Assembly: GCA_951813015.1 (NCBI GenBank)
Contig: CATOTG010000012.1
Span: forward strand, 1 to 41,032
Reading direction: 5' to 3'
From: an uncultured Thermoanaerobaculia bacterium
Lineage (GTDB): Bacteria > Acidobacteriota > Thermoanaerobaculia > Multivoradales > Multivoraceae
Length of the DNA stretch: 41,032 nucleotides
Shown here: positions 1 to 11,800 of the stretch, piece by piece
Position numbering within the stretch: position 1 is the stretch's first letter
How the letters are laid out: the number at the start of each line of letters is the position of its first letter
Position numbers and translations under genes: made by a program
Notes under the pieces: generated by a model
Seen by the model: the letters and a program-made list of their open reading frames with translations, nothing else
Databases searched by the model: none
Told to the model about the DNA's origin: nothing

Positions 1-273
1 GACTTGGCGCGGTCGGTGCTGCGGGTGAACGACCACGTCCGGCTCGCCGGCATTCCGCCGGAGGCCCACGAGTACATGGTGAACGGCCGCACGCCGCTCG
101 GCTGGTTCATCGACCGCTACAAGGTGACGAAGGACAAGCGGAGCGGCATCGTGAACGACCCGAACGGCTGGTGGAGCGACTCCCGCGACCTGATCGCGGC
201 CATCCGCCGGATCGTCCACGTGAGCGTGGAGACGGTGCGGATCGTGGACGGGTTGCCCGACCTCGACCTCTGA
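1..273 (+). CDS. C-terminal end of a restriction/helicase-type protein (partial)
   Basis: The open frame runs in from the left edge and stops at TGA 271-273, so only the last 90 or so residues are visible. They contain the phrase IPPEAHEYMVNG, then a WFIDRY segment and SGIVNDPN, and end in VHVSVETVRIVDGLP. That pattern is typical of the extreme C-terminus of large DEAD/DEAH helicase proteins of the type ISP restriction-modification kind, where it lies in the specificity or target-recognition end. No catalytic motif lies inside the window, so the assignment rests on this tail alone. A candidate structured RNA begins about 26 bases after the stop. If the assignment is right, this is the distal end of a phage-defence gene. 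The rest of the gene must be read upstream. Confidence 0.6.
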   Translation, partial: DLARSVLRVNDHVRLAGIPPEAHEYMVNGRTPLGWFIDRYKVTKDKRSGIVNDPNGWWSDSRDLIAAIRRIVHVSVETVRIVDGLPDLDL

Positions 274-298
274 CAGGCACGGTCCCGGACATCGAGCC

Positions 299-412
299 CC
301 GTGCTGGCATGGTACGCAATCTGTGCTAGCGGCAAGAAGCTGCGGTGAAGCAAGAGCCATAGCCAGCGTGGATGCCATCTCGCCGCCGCCTCCGGATGGA
401 GGCGGCGGTTTT
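299..412 (+). ncRNA. Candidate structured small RNA with its own terminator
   Basis: Bases 299-312 pair with 357-371 to form a 14-bp stem with one bulged A (361), including two G-U pairs, around a 44-base apical region. Eleven bases later an 11-bp GC-rich hairpin (383-408) is followed by four T residues, which is an intrinsic terminator in the plus orientation. The segment lies between the helicase stop at 273 and the next start candidates, and its plus frame is broken by TGA at 346-348. It could be a free small RNA, a structured 3' UTR of the helicase transcript, or the RNA part of a mobile element. I do not recognise an Rfam family and assign none. The pairing is direct observation; function is unknown. 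Confidence 0.5.
383..412 (+). terminator. Intrinsic terminator
   Basis: A perfect 11-bp inverted repeat (arms 383-393 and 398-408) with a GGAT loop is followed at once by TTTT (409-412). The T-run is on the plus-strand side only, so it should end transcription of the helicase gene or of the candidate RNA before the convergent clpA gene. Confidence 0.75.
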
Positions 413-736
413 CGCGTTCCAGTTCCAAGCTGGCCCTGTTTGTCTATCGACTGGTGACGGGCAAGTGGGAACCAGATGCCCGTGCTAGCTTCACCCAACC
501 TCCACCCACCGAAGGGGATCTCCCCGATGCATTCGAGACCTGCGCGGCGTCGAGCATCACGCTGCGGGAGCTGTTCGAGCGGGGGTTGCGGATGGCGATC
601 CAGGTGGACCGGGAAGCCGCCGGCTTCACGCTGAGGGATGCGAGCGTTGGCGGCCACGGTCTGGCGCCGGAGTTCCAGGGCGCCGATTGGGGCCGCATTC
701 GCGATGCGATCTATCCCGCGGAGCGACCAGGCCCGG

Positions 737-3160
<2,424 letters not shown>

Positions 3161-3193
3161 GCGTACGGAAGCGATGGTCGTTTCTCCCGGGCG

Positions 3194-3559
3194 CTAGTTG
3201 ACGTCGCCGTCGTCAGCGCCCTTGCCGTCGCCGTCGTCGGGCTCGATCGTGCACAGCAGCGGGACCTCCGCCTGCTGGGCGAGGCTGCCCACCTCGGCGG
3301 CCTTGGTCTCGGCCACCGAGAACGGATACAGCCCGGCCACGCCGACGCCGTTCTGGTGGACATGCAGCATCAGGCGCGAGGCGTCGGACTCGGTCATGTG
3401 GAAGACGTGCTGCAGGACCATGACGACGAACTCGCGCGGCGTGAAGTCGTCGTTGTGGAGGAGTACCTTGTAGAGACGCGGCCGGGCCAGACGGGTCGTG
3501 GTCTTCGTCTTCGTGAGGACCTTGCCGTCGCCCCCCTGGTCGTCCTCGAAGTGCGGCAT
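3194..3559 (-). CDS. clpS: ATP-dependent Clp protease adaptor ClpS
   Basis: ClpS binds N-degron substrates and docks on the ClpA N-domain. The 121-residue product has the family core: the YKVLLHNDDFTPREFV strand-loop, then VMVLQHVFHMTESDA and MLHVHQNGVGVAGLYPFSVAETKA, ending in the PLLCTIEP segment. The D-D pair of HNDD and the conserved histidine of the MLHVH stretch match the substrate alpha-amino-group pocket of known ClpS proteins. A longer upstream frame exists, but translation should start at the ATG at 3557-3559 (protein start MPHFEDD), giving a normal ClpS length. A TATAAT box sits about 11 bases upstream. The C-terminal tail is Asp/Gly-rich and probably disordered. It is very likely cotranscribed with clpA. 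Confidence 0.96.
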   Translation of the reverse strand: MPHFEDDQGGDGKVLTKTKTTTRLARPRLYKVLLHNDDFTPREFVVMVLQHVFHMTESDASRLMLHVHQNGVGVAGLYPFSVAETKAAEVGSLAQQAEVPLLCTIEPDDGDGKGADDGDVN

Positions 3560-3570
3560 GACGGGCCGAT

Positions 3571-3576
3571 TATAGG
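3571..3576 (-). promoter_or_regulatory. Candidate -10 box for clpS-clpA
   Basis: On the minus strand the sequence reads TATAAT, a consensus -10 hexamer, ending about 11 bases before the clpS ATG. No convincing -35 hexamer lies 16-18 bases upstream. If used, the transcript would have a leader of only a few bases. Confidence 0.35.
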
Positions 3577-3618
3577 GGCAGCAGAGATCCGGGCGGGTGG
3601 GGAGGGGCCGGGGTGCGG

Positions 3619-4815
3619 TCAGCCGAGCCGGGGACGTTTGCGGCGCCAGGCCTCGATCCCCTCCAGGTGGCGGGCCGCGTCCCGTTCCAGTGCGGCGCCG
3701 AGCAGGGAGTTGAGCTTCTCGTCCAGGAACAGGTGGGAGCTGTAGACCGGCGCGGGCTCGAAGCCCCGGCTGATCTTGTGCTCGCCGCCGGCGCCGCCCT
3801 CGAAGACCTGGACGCCGCGTTCGATGCACTCGTCGATCGAGTGGTAGAGGCAGACATTGAAGTGCAGGAAGCGATGTTGCTCGTGGCAGCCCCAGTAGCG
3901 GCCGTAGAGGTGCGTGTCCGAGCGCAGGTTGATCGCGCCGGCGACGACGCTGCCTGCACGCTCGGCGACGACCAGTTCGACTTCGCCGTCCAGGCGAGCG
4001 AAGAGAGCGTGGAAGAATTCGCGGTTCAGATAGCGGCCGCCCCACATGTACCGGTCGCAGGTCGTGCAGTAGAGCTCGAACGCGGTCTCGGCCCACCGTT
4101 CGGGATCGGCGGCGATCTCGTCGCCGCGGACGGTCCGAATCGTGATTCCCTGGCGCTCCGGCTCGCGTCGTTCGCGGCGGCACTGGGTGCGGCGCTTGGA
4201 ACGGAGCTTCGCCAGCCAGTCTTCAGGTGTCCGGTAGTCGTAGTTGTTCCAGTGGTACTGGACCATCACACGCTGGGCGAGCCCGGCGGCGGAGAGCGGC
4301 GAGGACTCTCGGCGGCGGTGGTACAGGACATGAATCGAGGCGACGCCGACATCCCGCGCCGTGTGGACGGCAAGCTGGACCAGGAGACTGGCGGCGACTT
4401 CCGGCTCCACGTCGGCGGCGGCCAGGACGCGGCGCCCGGTCACGGGCGAGAACGGTACGCCGACGACCAGCTTCGGGTAGAAGCGGCCGCCCGCGGCGCG
4501 CACCGCGTCGCCGAAGGCCCAGTCGCGGGAGAAGTCGCCCATCCCGTCGTTCTTGATGTAGGCGGGCGCGGCCGCGAGAAGCGTGTTCTCCGCGGTCCAG
4601 GCGGTCAGATGAAAGGGAAGCCAGCCCCGTTCGCCGGTCACGCAACCGGTGCGCTCGAGCGCCTCGAGGAAGTGCCAGGAGAGGAAGGGGCGGTCACCGG
4701 GCTCGAGCAGGCCGTCCCAGCTGCGCCGGGGGATGTCCGCGATCGACTGGACGATCCGCAGCTCGATCTGCCGCTGATCCGGCTTCGTCCCCGCTGCGGC
4801 CGCCGCGTCGTCCAT
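3619..4815 (-). CDS. GNAT/FemAB-like acyltransferase (DUF482 family)
   Basis: The 398-residue protein matches the family once called peptidoglycan biosynthesis/recognition (DUF482, PF04339), with a GNAT/FemAB-like fold. Recognisable elements are an N-terminal SWDGLLEPGDRPFLSWHFLEALE segment, AYIKNDGMGDF, the central VQYHWNNYDYRTPEDWLAKLRSKRR, and the C-terminal stretch HLYGRYWGCHEQHRFLHFNVC followed by EGGAGGEHKISRGF. The probable activity is transfer of an acyl or aminoacyl group, but the substrate is unknown for the family. It stands 59 bases upstream of clpS in the same orientation. The start at MDDAAAAAG fits the family length of about 390 residues. Confidence 0.85.
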   Translation of the reverse strand: MDDAAAAAGTKPDQRQIELRIVQSIADIPRRSWDGLLEPGDRPFLSWHFLEALERTGCVTGERGWLPFHLTAWTAENTLLAAAPAYIKNDGMGDFSRDWAFGDAVRAAGGRFYPKLVVGVPFSPVTGRRVLAAADVEPEVAASLLVQLAVHTARDVGVASIHVLYHRRRESSPLSAAGLAQRVMVQYHWNNYDYRTPEDWLAKLRSKRRTQCRRERREPERQGITIRTVRGDEIAADPERWAETAFELYCTTCDRYMWGGRYLNREFFHALFARLDGEVELVVAERAGSVVAGAINLRSDTHLYGRYWGCHEQHRFLHFNVCLYHSIDECIERGVQVFEGGAGGEHKISRGFEPAPVYSSHLFLDEKLNSLLGAALERDAARHLEGIEAWRRKRPRLG

Positions 4816-4919
4816 CCGCGCGAGTCTTGCACGGCAACCCGCTCGAGACCGTCTTCGAGCCGCACATCAAGGCCTCGGGCCTGCTGCCGGGAGAGCGGGG
4901 ACCGGGGCCGGCGCGGCAC

Positions 4920-5028
4920 GTTCGGGACCGGTCCCGCCGGCCCTTGGCCTCAATTCCGCAACGTGTTCGCCGTCGTTCGCGCGGAGTCCCGGCGTTCGGG
5001 ACCGGGTCCCGCCGGCCTTGGCCTCAAT
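4920..5028. repeat. Direct repeat pair with an embedded palindrome
   Basis: Two 35-base copies (4920-4954 and 4994-5028) differ by small indels and lie 74 bases apart. Each contains a GGGACC/GGTCCC inverted repeat (GGGACCGGTCCC in the first copy, with one extra G in the second). The second copy overlaps the stop codon of the gamma-glutamyltranspeptidase gene. Together they occupy much of the 208-base gap between that gene and the acyltransferase start. A dispersed REP-like element is possible. Confidence 0.6.
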
Positions 5029-6676
5029 AGCCCAGAGCCGCCCCGTCCTTGCGGGGATCCGAGGCGCCGACCAGGGTGCCGTGGCGGTCGACGTGAATTG
5101 CCTGGGCGCCGCCGAACTCGGCGCCGGCGGCGACCCGCACGCGGTGGCCGAGCGCCTCCAGGCCGGCGACGGTCCGCGGTTCCATGCCGCGTTCGCACAG
5201 GAGTTCGAGGCCGGCCGTGTGGCGCCACCGGGGGCGGTCGATCGCTGCCTGCAGCGACAGGCCGTGGTCGTAGTGGTTGGTCAGCAACTGGACGTGTCCC
5301 TGGGGCTGGAAGGGGCCGCCCATCACGCCGTAGCAGAGCTCCAGCTTGCCGGCGTTCAGGACCATGCCGGGAATGATCGTGTGGAAGGGGCGCTTGCCGG
5401 GCCGGTACTCGTTGGGGTGGCCGGGCTCCAGCGTGAATCCGGCGCCGCGGTTGTGAAGCGGGATGCCCGTGTCGCCGCCCACGATCGCCGCGCCGAAGGG
5501 CGCAAACAGGGAGTTGATCAAGGAAGCGGCATTGCCGTCGCCGTCCACCACCGCCAGATACACGGTGTCCGATCCCGCCCGGCCCACGCCGGCGGGGAAC
5601 TCACCGGGCTCGACCAGCGATGCCGCTCGCCGGGGATCGATCCGTCGACTCCGTTCCCGCGCGTAGCCCTTGTCCAGCAGCTCGCGCAGCGGCACGCCGT
5701 TGCCGGTGCTCAGGGGAAAGCCGTCCGGATCGCCGACCTGGGCATGCAGGTCGGCGTAGGCCAGCTTCTTGGCCTCCACCAGGAGGTGGGTGTGCTCCGT
5801 GCCGGCCAGATCCATCGAACCGAGATCGAAGTTCTCGAGCAGGTTGAGCAGGAGCAGGACGCCCAGGCCCTGGCCGTTCGGCGGCAGTTGCGCCACCTCG
5901 TGACCGCGGTACCGGGTGCTGATCGGCTCGACCCAGGTCGACGTGTGGCGCTTGAAGTCCTCGAGCGCGAGGAAGCCTCCCGTGCCGCGGGAGTAGCGGA
6001 CGATCTCCTCGGCGATCGGCCCGCGGTAGAAGGCGTCGCGGCCGTCGCGGGCGATGCGACGCAGGGAGCGCGCGAGTGCGGGTGACCGAAAGAGTGCGCC
6101 GAGGTCCGGTGCGTCGCCGTTCACTAGGCAGTGGGTCGCCGCGGCACGATCGCGGCGAAGCCGATTGACGCAGACGCGCCACATGCCCTGGACCCGCTCG
6201 CTTACCGGGAACCCCTGCTCGGCCGTCTCGATCGCGGGGCCGAGCAGATCGGCAAACCGGAGGCGGCCGAACCGCTCGTGCGCGGTCTGCCAGAGATCGA
6301 CGGCGCCGGGAACGGTGACCGCCGGCCACGAGTCCGGTTCGATTGCCTCCGCAAGGATCGCTTCGCGGGTCAACCCCAAGGGCGCACGTCCGCTGCCGTT
6401 GAGGCCAACGAGTTCGCCGGGGCCTCCCTCGGGATCGGCCCGGCAGTAGAGCAGGAAGGCATCGCCCCCGATGCCGGTCATCATCGGCTCGACGACGGCC
6501 AGCATGGCGGCCGCCGCAACCGCGCCGTCGATCGCCGAACCGCCGGCGCGCAGCATGTCGAGGCCGGCCAGGGTCGCCTGGGGGTGAGACGTCGCCGCCA
6601 TCCCCCGGCGGGCCATGACCAGGCTGCGGCCGGGCCGGTGGGGACTGGCGAGCCGCGTGCCGCTAGCGGAACACAT
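5024..6676 (-). CDS. ggt: Gamma-glutamyltranspeptidase family protein
   Basis: GGT-family Ntn hydrolases cleave gamma-glutamyl compounds such as glutathione after autoprocessing. The 550-residue protein has the family start (AATSHPQATLAGLDMLRAGGSAIDGAVAAA), the PMMTGIGGDAF segment and the GNAASLINSLF region. The predicted autocleavage nucleophile is Thr371 in the GSDTVYLAVVD segment, corresponding to the TTHFSVVD threonine of E. coli GGT. No signal peptide is seen, unlike periplasmic GGTs, so a cytoplasmic YwrD-like member is likely. The ATG at 6674-6676 overlaps the upstream gene by 14 bases; a start at 6616 (MARRGM) is also possible. It is the last gene of a three-gene minus-strand run. Confidence 0.9.
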   Translation of the reverse strand: MCSASGTRLASPHRPGRSLVMARRGMAATSHPQATLAGLDMLRAGGSAIDGAVAAAAMLAVVEPMMTGIGGDAFLLYCRADPEGGPGELVGLNGSGRAPLGLTREAILAEAIEPDSWPAVTVPGAVDLWQTAHERFGRLRFADLLGPAIETAEQGFPVSERVQGMWRVCVNRLRRDRAAATHCLVNGDAPDLGALFRSPALARSLRRIARDGRDAFYRGPIAEEIVRYSRGTGGFLALEDFKRHTSTWVEPISTRYRGHEVAQLPPNGQGLGVLLLLNLLENFDLGSMDLAGTEHTHLLVEAKKLAYADLHAQVGDPDGFPLSTGNGVPLRELLDKGYARERSRRIDPRRAASLVEPGEFPAGVGRAGSDTVYLAVVDGDGNAASLINSLFAPFGAAIVGGDTGIPLHNRGAGFTLEPGHPNEYRPGKRPFHTIIPGMVLNAGKLELCYGVMGGPFQPQGHVQLLTNHYDHGLSLQAAIDRPRWRHTAGLELLCERGMEPRTVAGLEALGHRVRVAAGAEFGGAQAIHVDRHGTLVGASDPRKDGAALGY

Positions 6677-8882
6677 CGAAGGCGCGGTTGTACTTCACGA
6701 TGACGCTGCGATCCGGCTTCTGCCGGGCCAGCAGACCGAACTCGGAGACCTCGTTGTAGACCAGGAAGAGGCCCCTGTTCGCCTCGTTCAGCCAACTGAA
6801 CCGCAGATTCGTCGATACGTCGTCCGTCGCGTCGTTGTACTGCACCAGCGCCTGGAGCAGGAGACGGGTGCTGAAGGCGTAGGTCACGCGGAGGCGGCCG
6901 AGATTGACCTTGAACGCGCCCACCGGCAGGTCGATGTCGTTGTAGGACCAACTGACCTCGGAGGTCAGGTAGTCGCCGAGCCGGATGCTGACCGAGGGAT
7001 CGACGGCCAACTGATCTCCGCCGAAGAAGCCGCCGGCCTGGACCCGTGCGAAGAGACTCACGGCGCGCCCGCGGTTCGTGTTCATGAAGATGAAGATGCC
7101 CGTGTCGTCGTACTTTCCGGCCGTAATCTCCACGTCCTCCCGGATCAGGAACGGCTCGACGAGACCCTCGTAGCGCCCGCCTCCGGAGAAGCTGATCTGG
7201 GCGCCGTTGCGGAACTCGACCTCGCCGCCGATGGAGTAGCGCTGGGTCTGGTGGAACCCGTCGAAGTCCCAGAAGCTGTCGTAGTACACCCGGGGGCCGA
7301 ACTCCTTGACCCGCCCCTCGCCGGCAGGCCGGAACTGACGACGGACGTAACCGTTCACCTGCCGGTAGCCGGAACGGCTGAGGAAGCCGACTTCCGGATT
7401 GAAGTCCTCGCCGACTTCCGTGTAGCCGGCGCGCCAGCGCCAGAACGGAGAACTGAAGGAGCTGCCGAGTCCGAAACCGTGGTCGCGGCCGGCAAGTCCC
7501 GGGGTCTCGGTCCGGGCGGCCCAGGCGGTGAGTTCCGTGTGCTCGCCGACGCCGACCTGCCCGTCGACCGCGTAGGTGCGGTTGAAGTCGCCGTCGGGCG
7601 CCAGGGCGCCCGTGCCCTGGCGGTTGACGACGAGTACGCCTGCCCGGCTCCGATTGCGGTATTCGCGGTTCACCCGCGCGACGGTGAAGTTGTTGCCGTG
7701 CAGGTCTCCCGACTCGTCGGTCTGCATGTTCAGAAAGCCGACGTTCAACCCTCCGGCCTTGCCGGATAACCGGACACCGCCGAGGATGGGTACCGGCTGG
7801 CCGGCGGCCAGGCCGATCCGTCGGCTGAAGAAGAGTTCCACCCCGCCGCGGCTGGAGCTCCGGCCGCCGACCCGGAACAGCCCCGCGTTCTCGAGAAAGA
7901 AGGGCCTCTTCTCGGGAAAGAAGAGGCTGAAGCGGTCGAGGTTGACCTGCTGATCGTCGGCTTCGACCTGAGCGAAGTCCGTGTTGAGCGTTACGTCCAG
8001 GGTCAGGCTCGGGGTGACGCCGAACTTCAGGTCCAGTCCGCCGTCCCATTCACTCGTCTGATCCGAGACGCCGTCGTCCCGGGCGGAACTCACCACGTAG
8101 GGGTTCAGTTGCAGGTTGCGCTGGCGGGGCGTCTCCAGGCCGACGAGCGTGCCGGCCCTGGAAACCCGGTGCAGACGGTGTTGCCGGCCGAGGTGCGCCC
8201 AGTAGGCAGTCTCGCTCTTGCGCCGGATGTTGCGCTCGAAGTTGACTCCCCAGGCGCCGCTCCCCGAGTCGAAGCGGAGGTTGCGGAAGGGAATCGCCAT
8301 CTCGGCGCTCCATCCGAAGTCGCCGACCCGGGTCCTGACGGTCCAGGTCGTGTCCCAGTCCAGGTTGGCGCCGGAGAAGGAGCCGCTGGAGAAGGAGCCG
8401 CTGCTTGCGGAACCTTCGTTCGTCACCTGGCCGTCGTACTGGATGCCGCCGACGTTCGTGCCGAACATGAACGCGTTCTGCCGGTCGAGGTAGGTGTCGA
8501 GGATGAAGCGGAAGCTGTCCTCCTCGCCGAGCGAGGCGTCGCGGCGGCTGTCGGAGATGACCAGCGTCGAGGCCTCGCTGTCGAACAGGACGGCGGCGAT
8601 GTAGAGGTTGCGGTCGTCGAAGGCGACCCGGACTTCCGTGCGCTCGGAGGCAGGCTGGCCTTCGAAGGGTTCCGTTTGCTGAAAGCCCGTGGCCGTGTCG
8701 ACCTGCTGCCAGAGGGCCTCGCCGAGAACATCCCCGTCGATGACCGGCTGCTGCTGAAGCCGATGCGCCCTGAGCTGCGGCCGGTCGCGACTCGTGTCCT
8801 GCTGTGCCGCCCCGGCGATGCCCTGGGTCGCAAGAAAGGCTGCCAGCGCGACGGCGCCGCGCCGGAGGAGGAGTCGCTGCAT
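6663..8882 (-). CDS. DUF5916 outer-membrane protein with an N-terminal CBM9-like domain
   Basis: The 739-residue protein starts with a signal peptide (about 1-26, RRGAVALAAFLATQGIAGA). Next comes a CBM9-like beta-sandwich beginning at PVIDGDVLGEALW and running through FDDRNLYIAAVLFDSE and FRFILDTYLDRQNAFMF. The remaining 500 residues are rich in alternating strands and aromatic residues and end in FDVFR, as expected for a beta-barrel with a C-terminal aromatic signal. This two-part design is the DUF5916 family, common in Bacteroidota and Acidobacteriota and of unproven function. Binding or uptake of a saccharide or other nutrient at the outer membrane is plausible. It starts 7 bases after the VPS10/BNR gene and overlaps ggt, so the three are probably cotranscribed. 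Confidence 0.85.
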   Translation of the reverse strand: MQRLLLRRGAVALAAFLATQGIAGAAQQDTSRDRPQLRAHRLQQQPVIDGDVLGEALWQQVDTATGFQQTEPFEGQPASERTEVRVAFDDRNLYIAAVLFDSEASTLVISDSRRDASLGEEDSFRFILDTYLDRQNAFMFGTNVGGIQYDGQVTNEGSASSGSFSSGSFSGANLDWDTTWTVRTRVGDFGWSAEMAIPFRNLRFDSGSGAWGVNFERNIRRKSETAYWAHLGRQHRLHRVSRAGTLVGLETPRQRNLQLNPYVVSSARDDGVSDQTSEWDGGLDLKFGVTPSLTLDVTLNTDFAQVEADDQQVNLDRFSLFFPEKRPFFLENAGLFRVGGRSSSRGGVELFFSRRIGLAAGQPVPILGGVRLSGKAGGLNVGFLNMQTDESGDLHGNNFTVARVNREYRNRSRAGVLVVNRQGTGALAPDGDFNRTYAVDGQVGVGEHTELTAWAARTETPGLAGRDHGFGLGSSFSSPFWRWRAGYTEVGEDFNPEVGFLSRSGYRQVNGYVRRQFRPAGEGRVKEFGPRVYYDSFWDFDGFHQTQRYSIGGEVEFRNGAQISFSGGGRYEGLVEPFLIREDVEITAGKYDDTGIFIFMNTNRGRAVSLFARVQAGGFFGGDQLAVDPSVSIRLGDYLTSEVSWSYNDIDLPVGAFKVNLGRLRVTYAFSTRLLLQALVQYNDATDDVSTNLRFSWLNEANRGLFLVYNEVSEFGLLARQKPDRSVIVKYNRAFDVFR

Positions 8883-8889
8883 GACGGTT

Positions 8890-11800
8890 CTAGGGCTGAG
8901 CGGGAATTCGATTTGCTTCGCGGCTGGTCGGGGGCTGGACGGCGGGGATTTCCAGTTCCCTTGCCCGCCGATTCAAATCGTCGAGGCGGGGTCCGGTCAA
9001 CTCGTTCACCGCGTCGAGGATCGGAACCAACTCCGCTTCAAGGTCCTCGAAGCGGCTTCGCGCGCCGGCGGTCGGCCGCGCGGTGTTGCCGAAGACGTGA
9101 GTGTAGAGGTAGGCGTACTGGTTGTCGATCCGGGGCTGGAAGTTCAGCGCGTCCTGCGAGACGCGGCTGCGCGACTGGATCAACCGCTCGTCGAGTTCCC
9201 CGGCGCGCTCGAGGATGCCCTCGAGGACCGGCCCGAGTTCCGAGGCGCCCGCCTCGTCGAGACGTTCCTGGAGCGCGCCAGCCTGTTCCCGAACCCTGCG
9301 CAGGCCTGCGATCGCGTCGTGAATCGCCGTCAACCGGGCCGACAACTGGTCGAGCATTGCGTACTGCTCTTCCAGGTCGGCCTGCGTGATGTCGTCGAGC
9401 CGCGGGTCGGCCACCACCTCGAAGATCCGGCTTTCGACCCAGTCGCCAGCTTCGTCGTCCGCCGCTTGATCCGTGTCCTCGCCGGCGGCGACCGACAGGG
9501 TGGCCCGGTAGGTCCCCGGCGGCAGGTAGGGGCCGCCGGTGTAGGAGAGGGACATGATCGCGCCCTCGACCAGGTGGGGCGCCTGCCCGCGCAGGTTCCA
9601 GACGACCCGGTTCAGACCCGCCTTCGCCTGGAAGGCCTCGATCCGCGGGCGTTCTTCCTCTGTCCCTTCGGTCTCCTCGCCCTCCGGCAACGACACGAAG
9701 CGCCGCAGAACCCGCTCGCTGCCGTCAGGGGAGATCACCAGTTCGACCCGGCCGGTCGGCTCCACGGGGAGGTCGAACCAGATCGAGGCGCCGTTGACGA
9801 AGCCGCCGCCTCCGCCGGGCCGGTCGATGCGGACGGTCGGTTCGGGGGAGAACAGGCGAGGCGCGTCCCGCGTGGCGCCGGCGGCGACTTCCCTGGCGAG
9901 TTCGCGTACGACGCCGAGGTCGTCGAGCACCCAGAAACTCCGGCCCTGGGTTGCCAGGACCAGGTCCGGGTTGCCGGCGTTCTCGTGAATCAGCAGGTCG
10001 GTGATCGGTGTGCGCGGGAGATTCAACTGGAAGGACTGCCAGGAGTCCCCGCCGTCGAAGGAGGCGTAGAGGCCGAACTCGGCGCCGGCGAAGAGCAGGC
10101 CGGGGGCAGCCGGATCCTCGCGGACGACGCGCACGAAGTGGTGGGCGGGCAGCCCCTCGGTCACCGTCCTCCAGCTCTCTCCGCCGTCGTCCGTGCGGAA
10201 GATGTACGGCGTGTAGTCGTTCATCCGGTAGCGGTAGACGCCGACGTAGACGCGCAGCGGGTCGTGGTGCGACACGTCGATTGAGTTGACCGTGCCGTCG
10301 GCCGGCATGCCGTCGGGTGTGACGTCGGTCCAGGTGGAACCGTTGTTGCGGCTGACGTGGATGCGGCCATCGTCGCTGCCGGCCCAGATCTCACCGGCCA
10401 GATGCGGCGATTCGGCGAGCGCGAAGATCGTGTTGTAGACCTCGACGCCGGTGTGGTCGTGCTGCACCGGTCCGCCGGGCACGCCCTGCTTCTCGTCGTC
10501 ATCCGTCGTCAGGTCGGGTGAAATCGTCTCCCAGGTCCAGCCGCCGTCGCGCGTGCGGTGGACGTAGTTCGAGGTGTGGTACACGACGTCGGGATCGTGC
10601 CGGGAGATGAGGATCGGCGCGTTCCACTGGAAGCGGTAGAGCAGGTCGCGCGGGGCCGTGCCGTCCTGCATCTGGGGGTAGAGGATCATGTTGCGCGCGG
10701 CGCCGCTGCGGTGGTCGTAGCGGTCGATGCGGCCGAGGTAGTTGCCGGAATAGACCAGATGCGGCTGCTCCGGGTGAACCGCGATGTGGCCGCTCTCGGC
10801 GCCGGCAACCGAGTGCCAGTGTTGCGTCGGCGTCAGTTCGGGCAACGGGCGCGAGGGCACCGAGATCGTGCTGTTGTCCTGCTGGGCACCGTAGATCCGG
10901 TAGGGGAACTGGTTGTCGACGGTAACGCGGTAGAACTCGGCGGTCGGCTGGTTGTTCTGGGTCGACCAGGAACGGCCGCCGTCCACGCTCACGTTGGCGC
11001 CGCCGTCGTTCGCCTGGACGATGATGTGGGGACGTTCCGGGTTGATCCAGAGGTCGTGGTTGTCGCCGTGGGGAGTGGGTACGCGCTCCCAGTTGGCGCC
11101 GCCGTCGACCGAGCGGAAGAAGCGGACGTTCGAGCCCCACACGGTGTTCGGATCGGCGGGATCGGCCTGGATGTGGCTGTAGTACCAGCCGCGGGTGAGC
11201 AGCTCGGGCTCGTCGCTCACCTTCTGCCAGGTGTCGCCGTGGTCCTCGGAGCGGAAGATGCCGCCGCGGCCCTCCGCGGCGGTGATGATCGTCCACAGTC
11301 GGCCGCGGCGCGCCGGCGACGCGGACACGCCGATGCGGCCGAGCACGCCGGCGGGCAAGCCGCCTTCGAGGCGGTCCCAGGTGTCGCCGCCGTCCGTCGA
11401 GCGGAACAGGCCGCCTTCGTCGCTGCCGTCGATCAGGGTCCAGGGCTTGCGCTCGACCCGCCAGGCGGCCGCGTAGAGGACGCGGGGATTGAACGGGTCG
11501 AGCTCCAGGTCGGCGATCCCTGCGTCCTCGGAGATGTAGAGCGCCTGCTGCCAGGTCTCGCCGCCGTCGGTGGAGCGGTAGACGCCGCGTTCCGGATTGC
11601 TGCCGAAGATCTGGCCCAGCACACCGACCCAGAGCACGTTCGGGTCGTCCGGATGGACGCGGACGCGGCTGATCGCGCCCGAGCGCTCCAGGCCGATGTG
11701 CTGCCAGGAGGCGCCGGCGTCGGTCGAGCGGTACATGCCGTCGCCGATCGAAACGTTGCCGCGGGGGCAGGCCGAGCCCATGCCGACGTAGATCACGTTG

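Noticed and set aside
299..371. tRNA gene
   Set aside because: The long stem has no cloverleaf, no GTTCRA-type T-loop and the wrong spacing for an acceptor stem.
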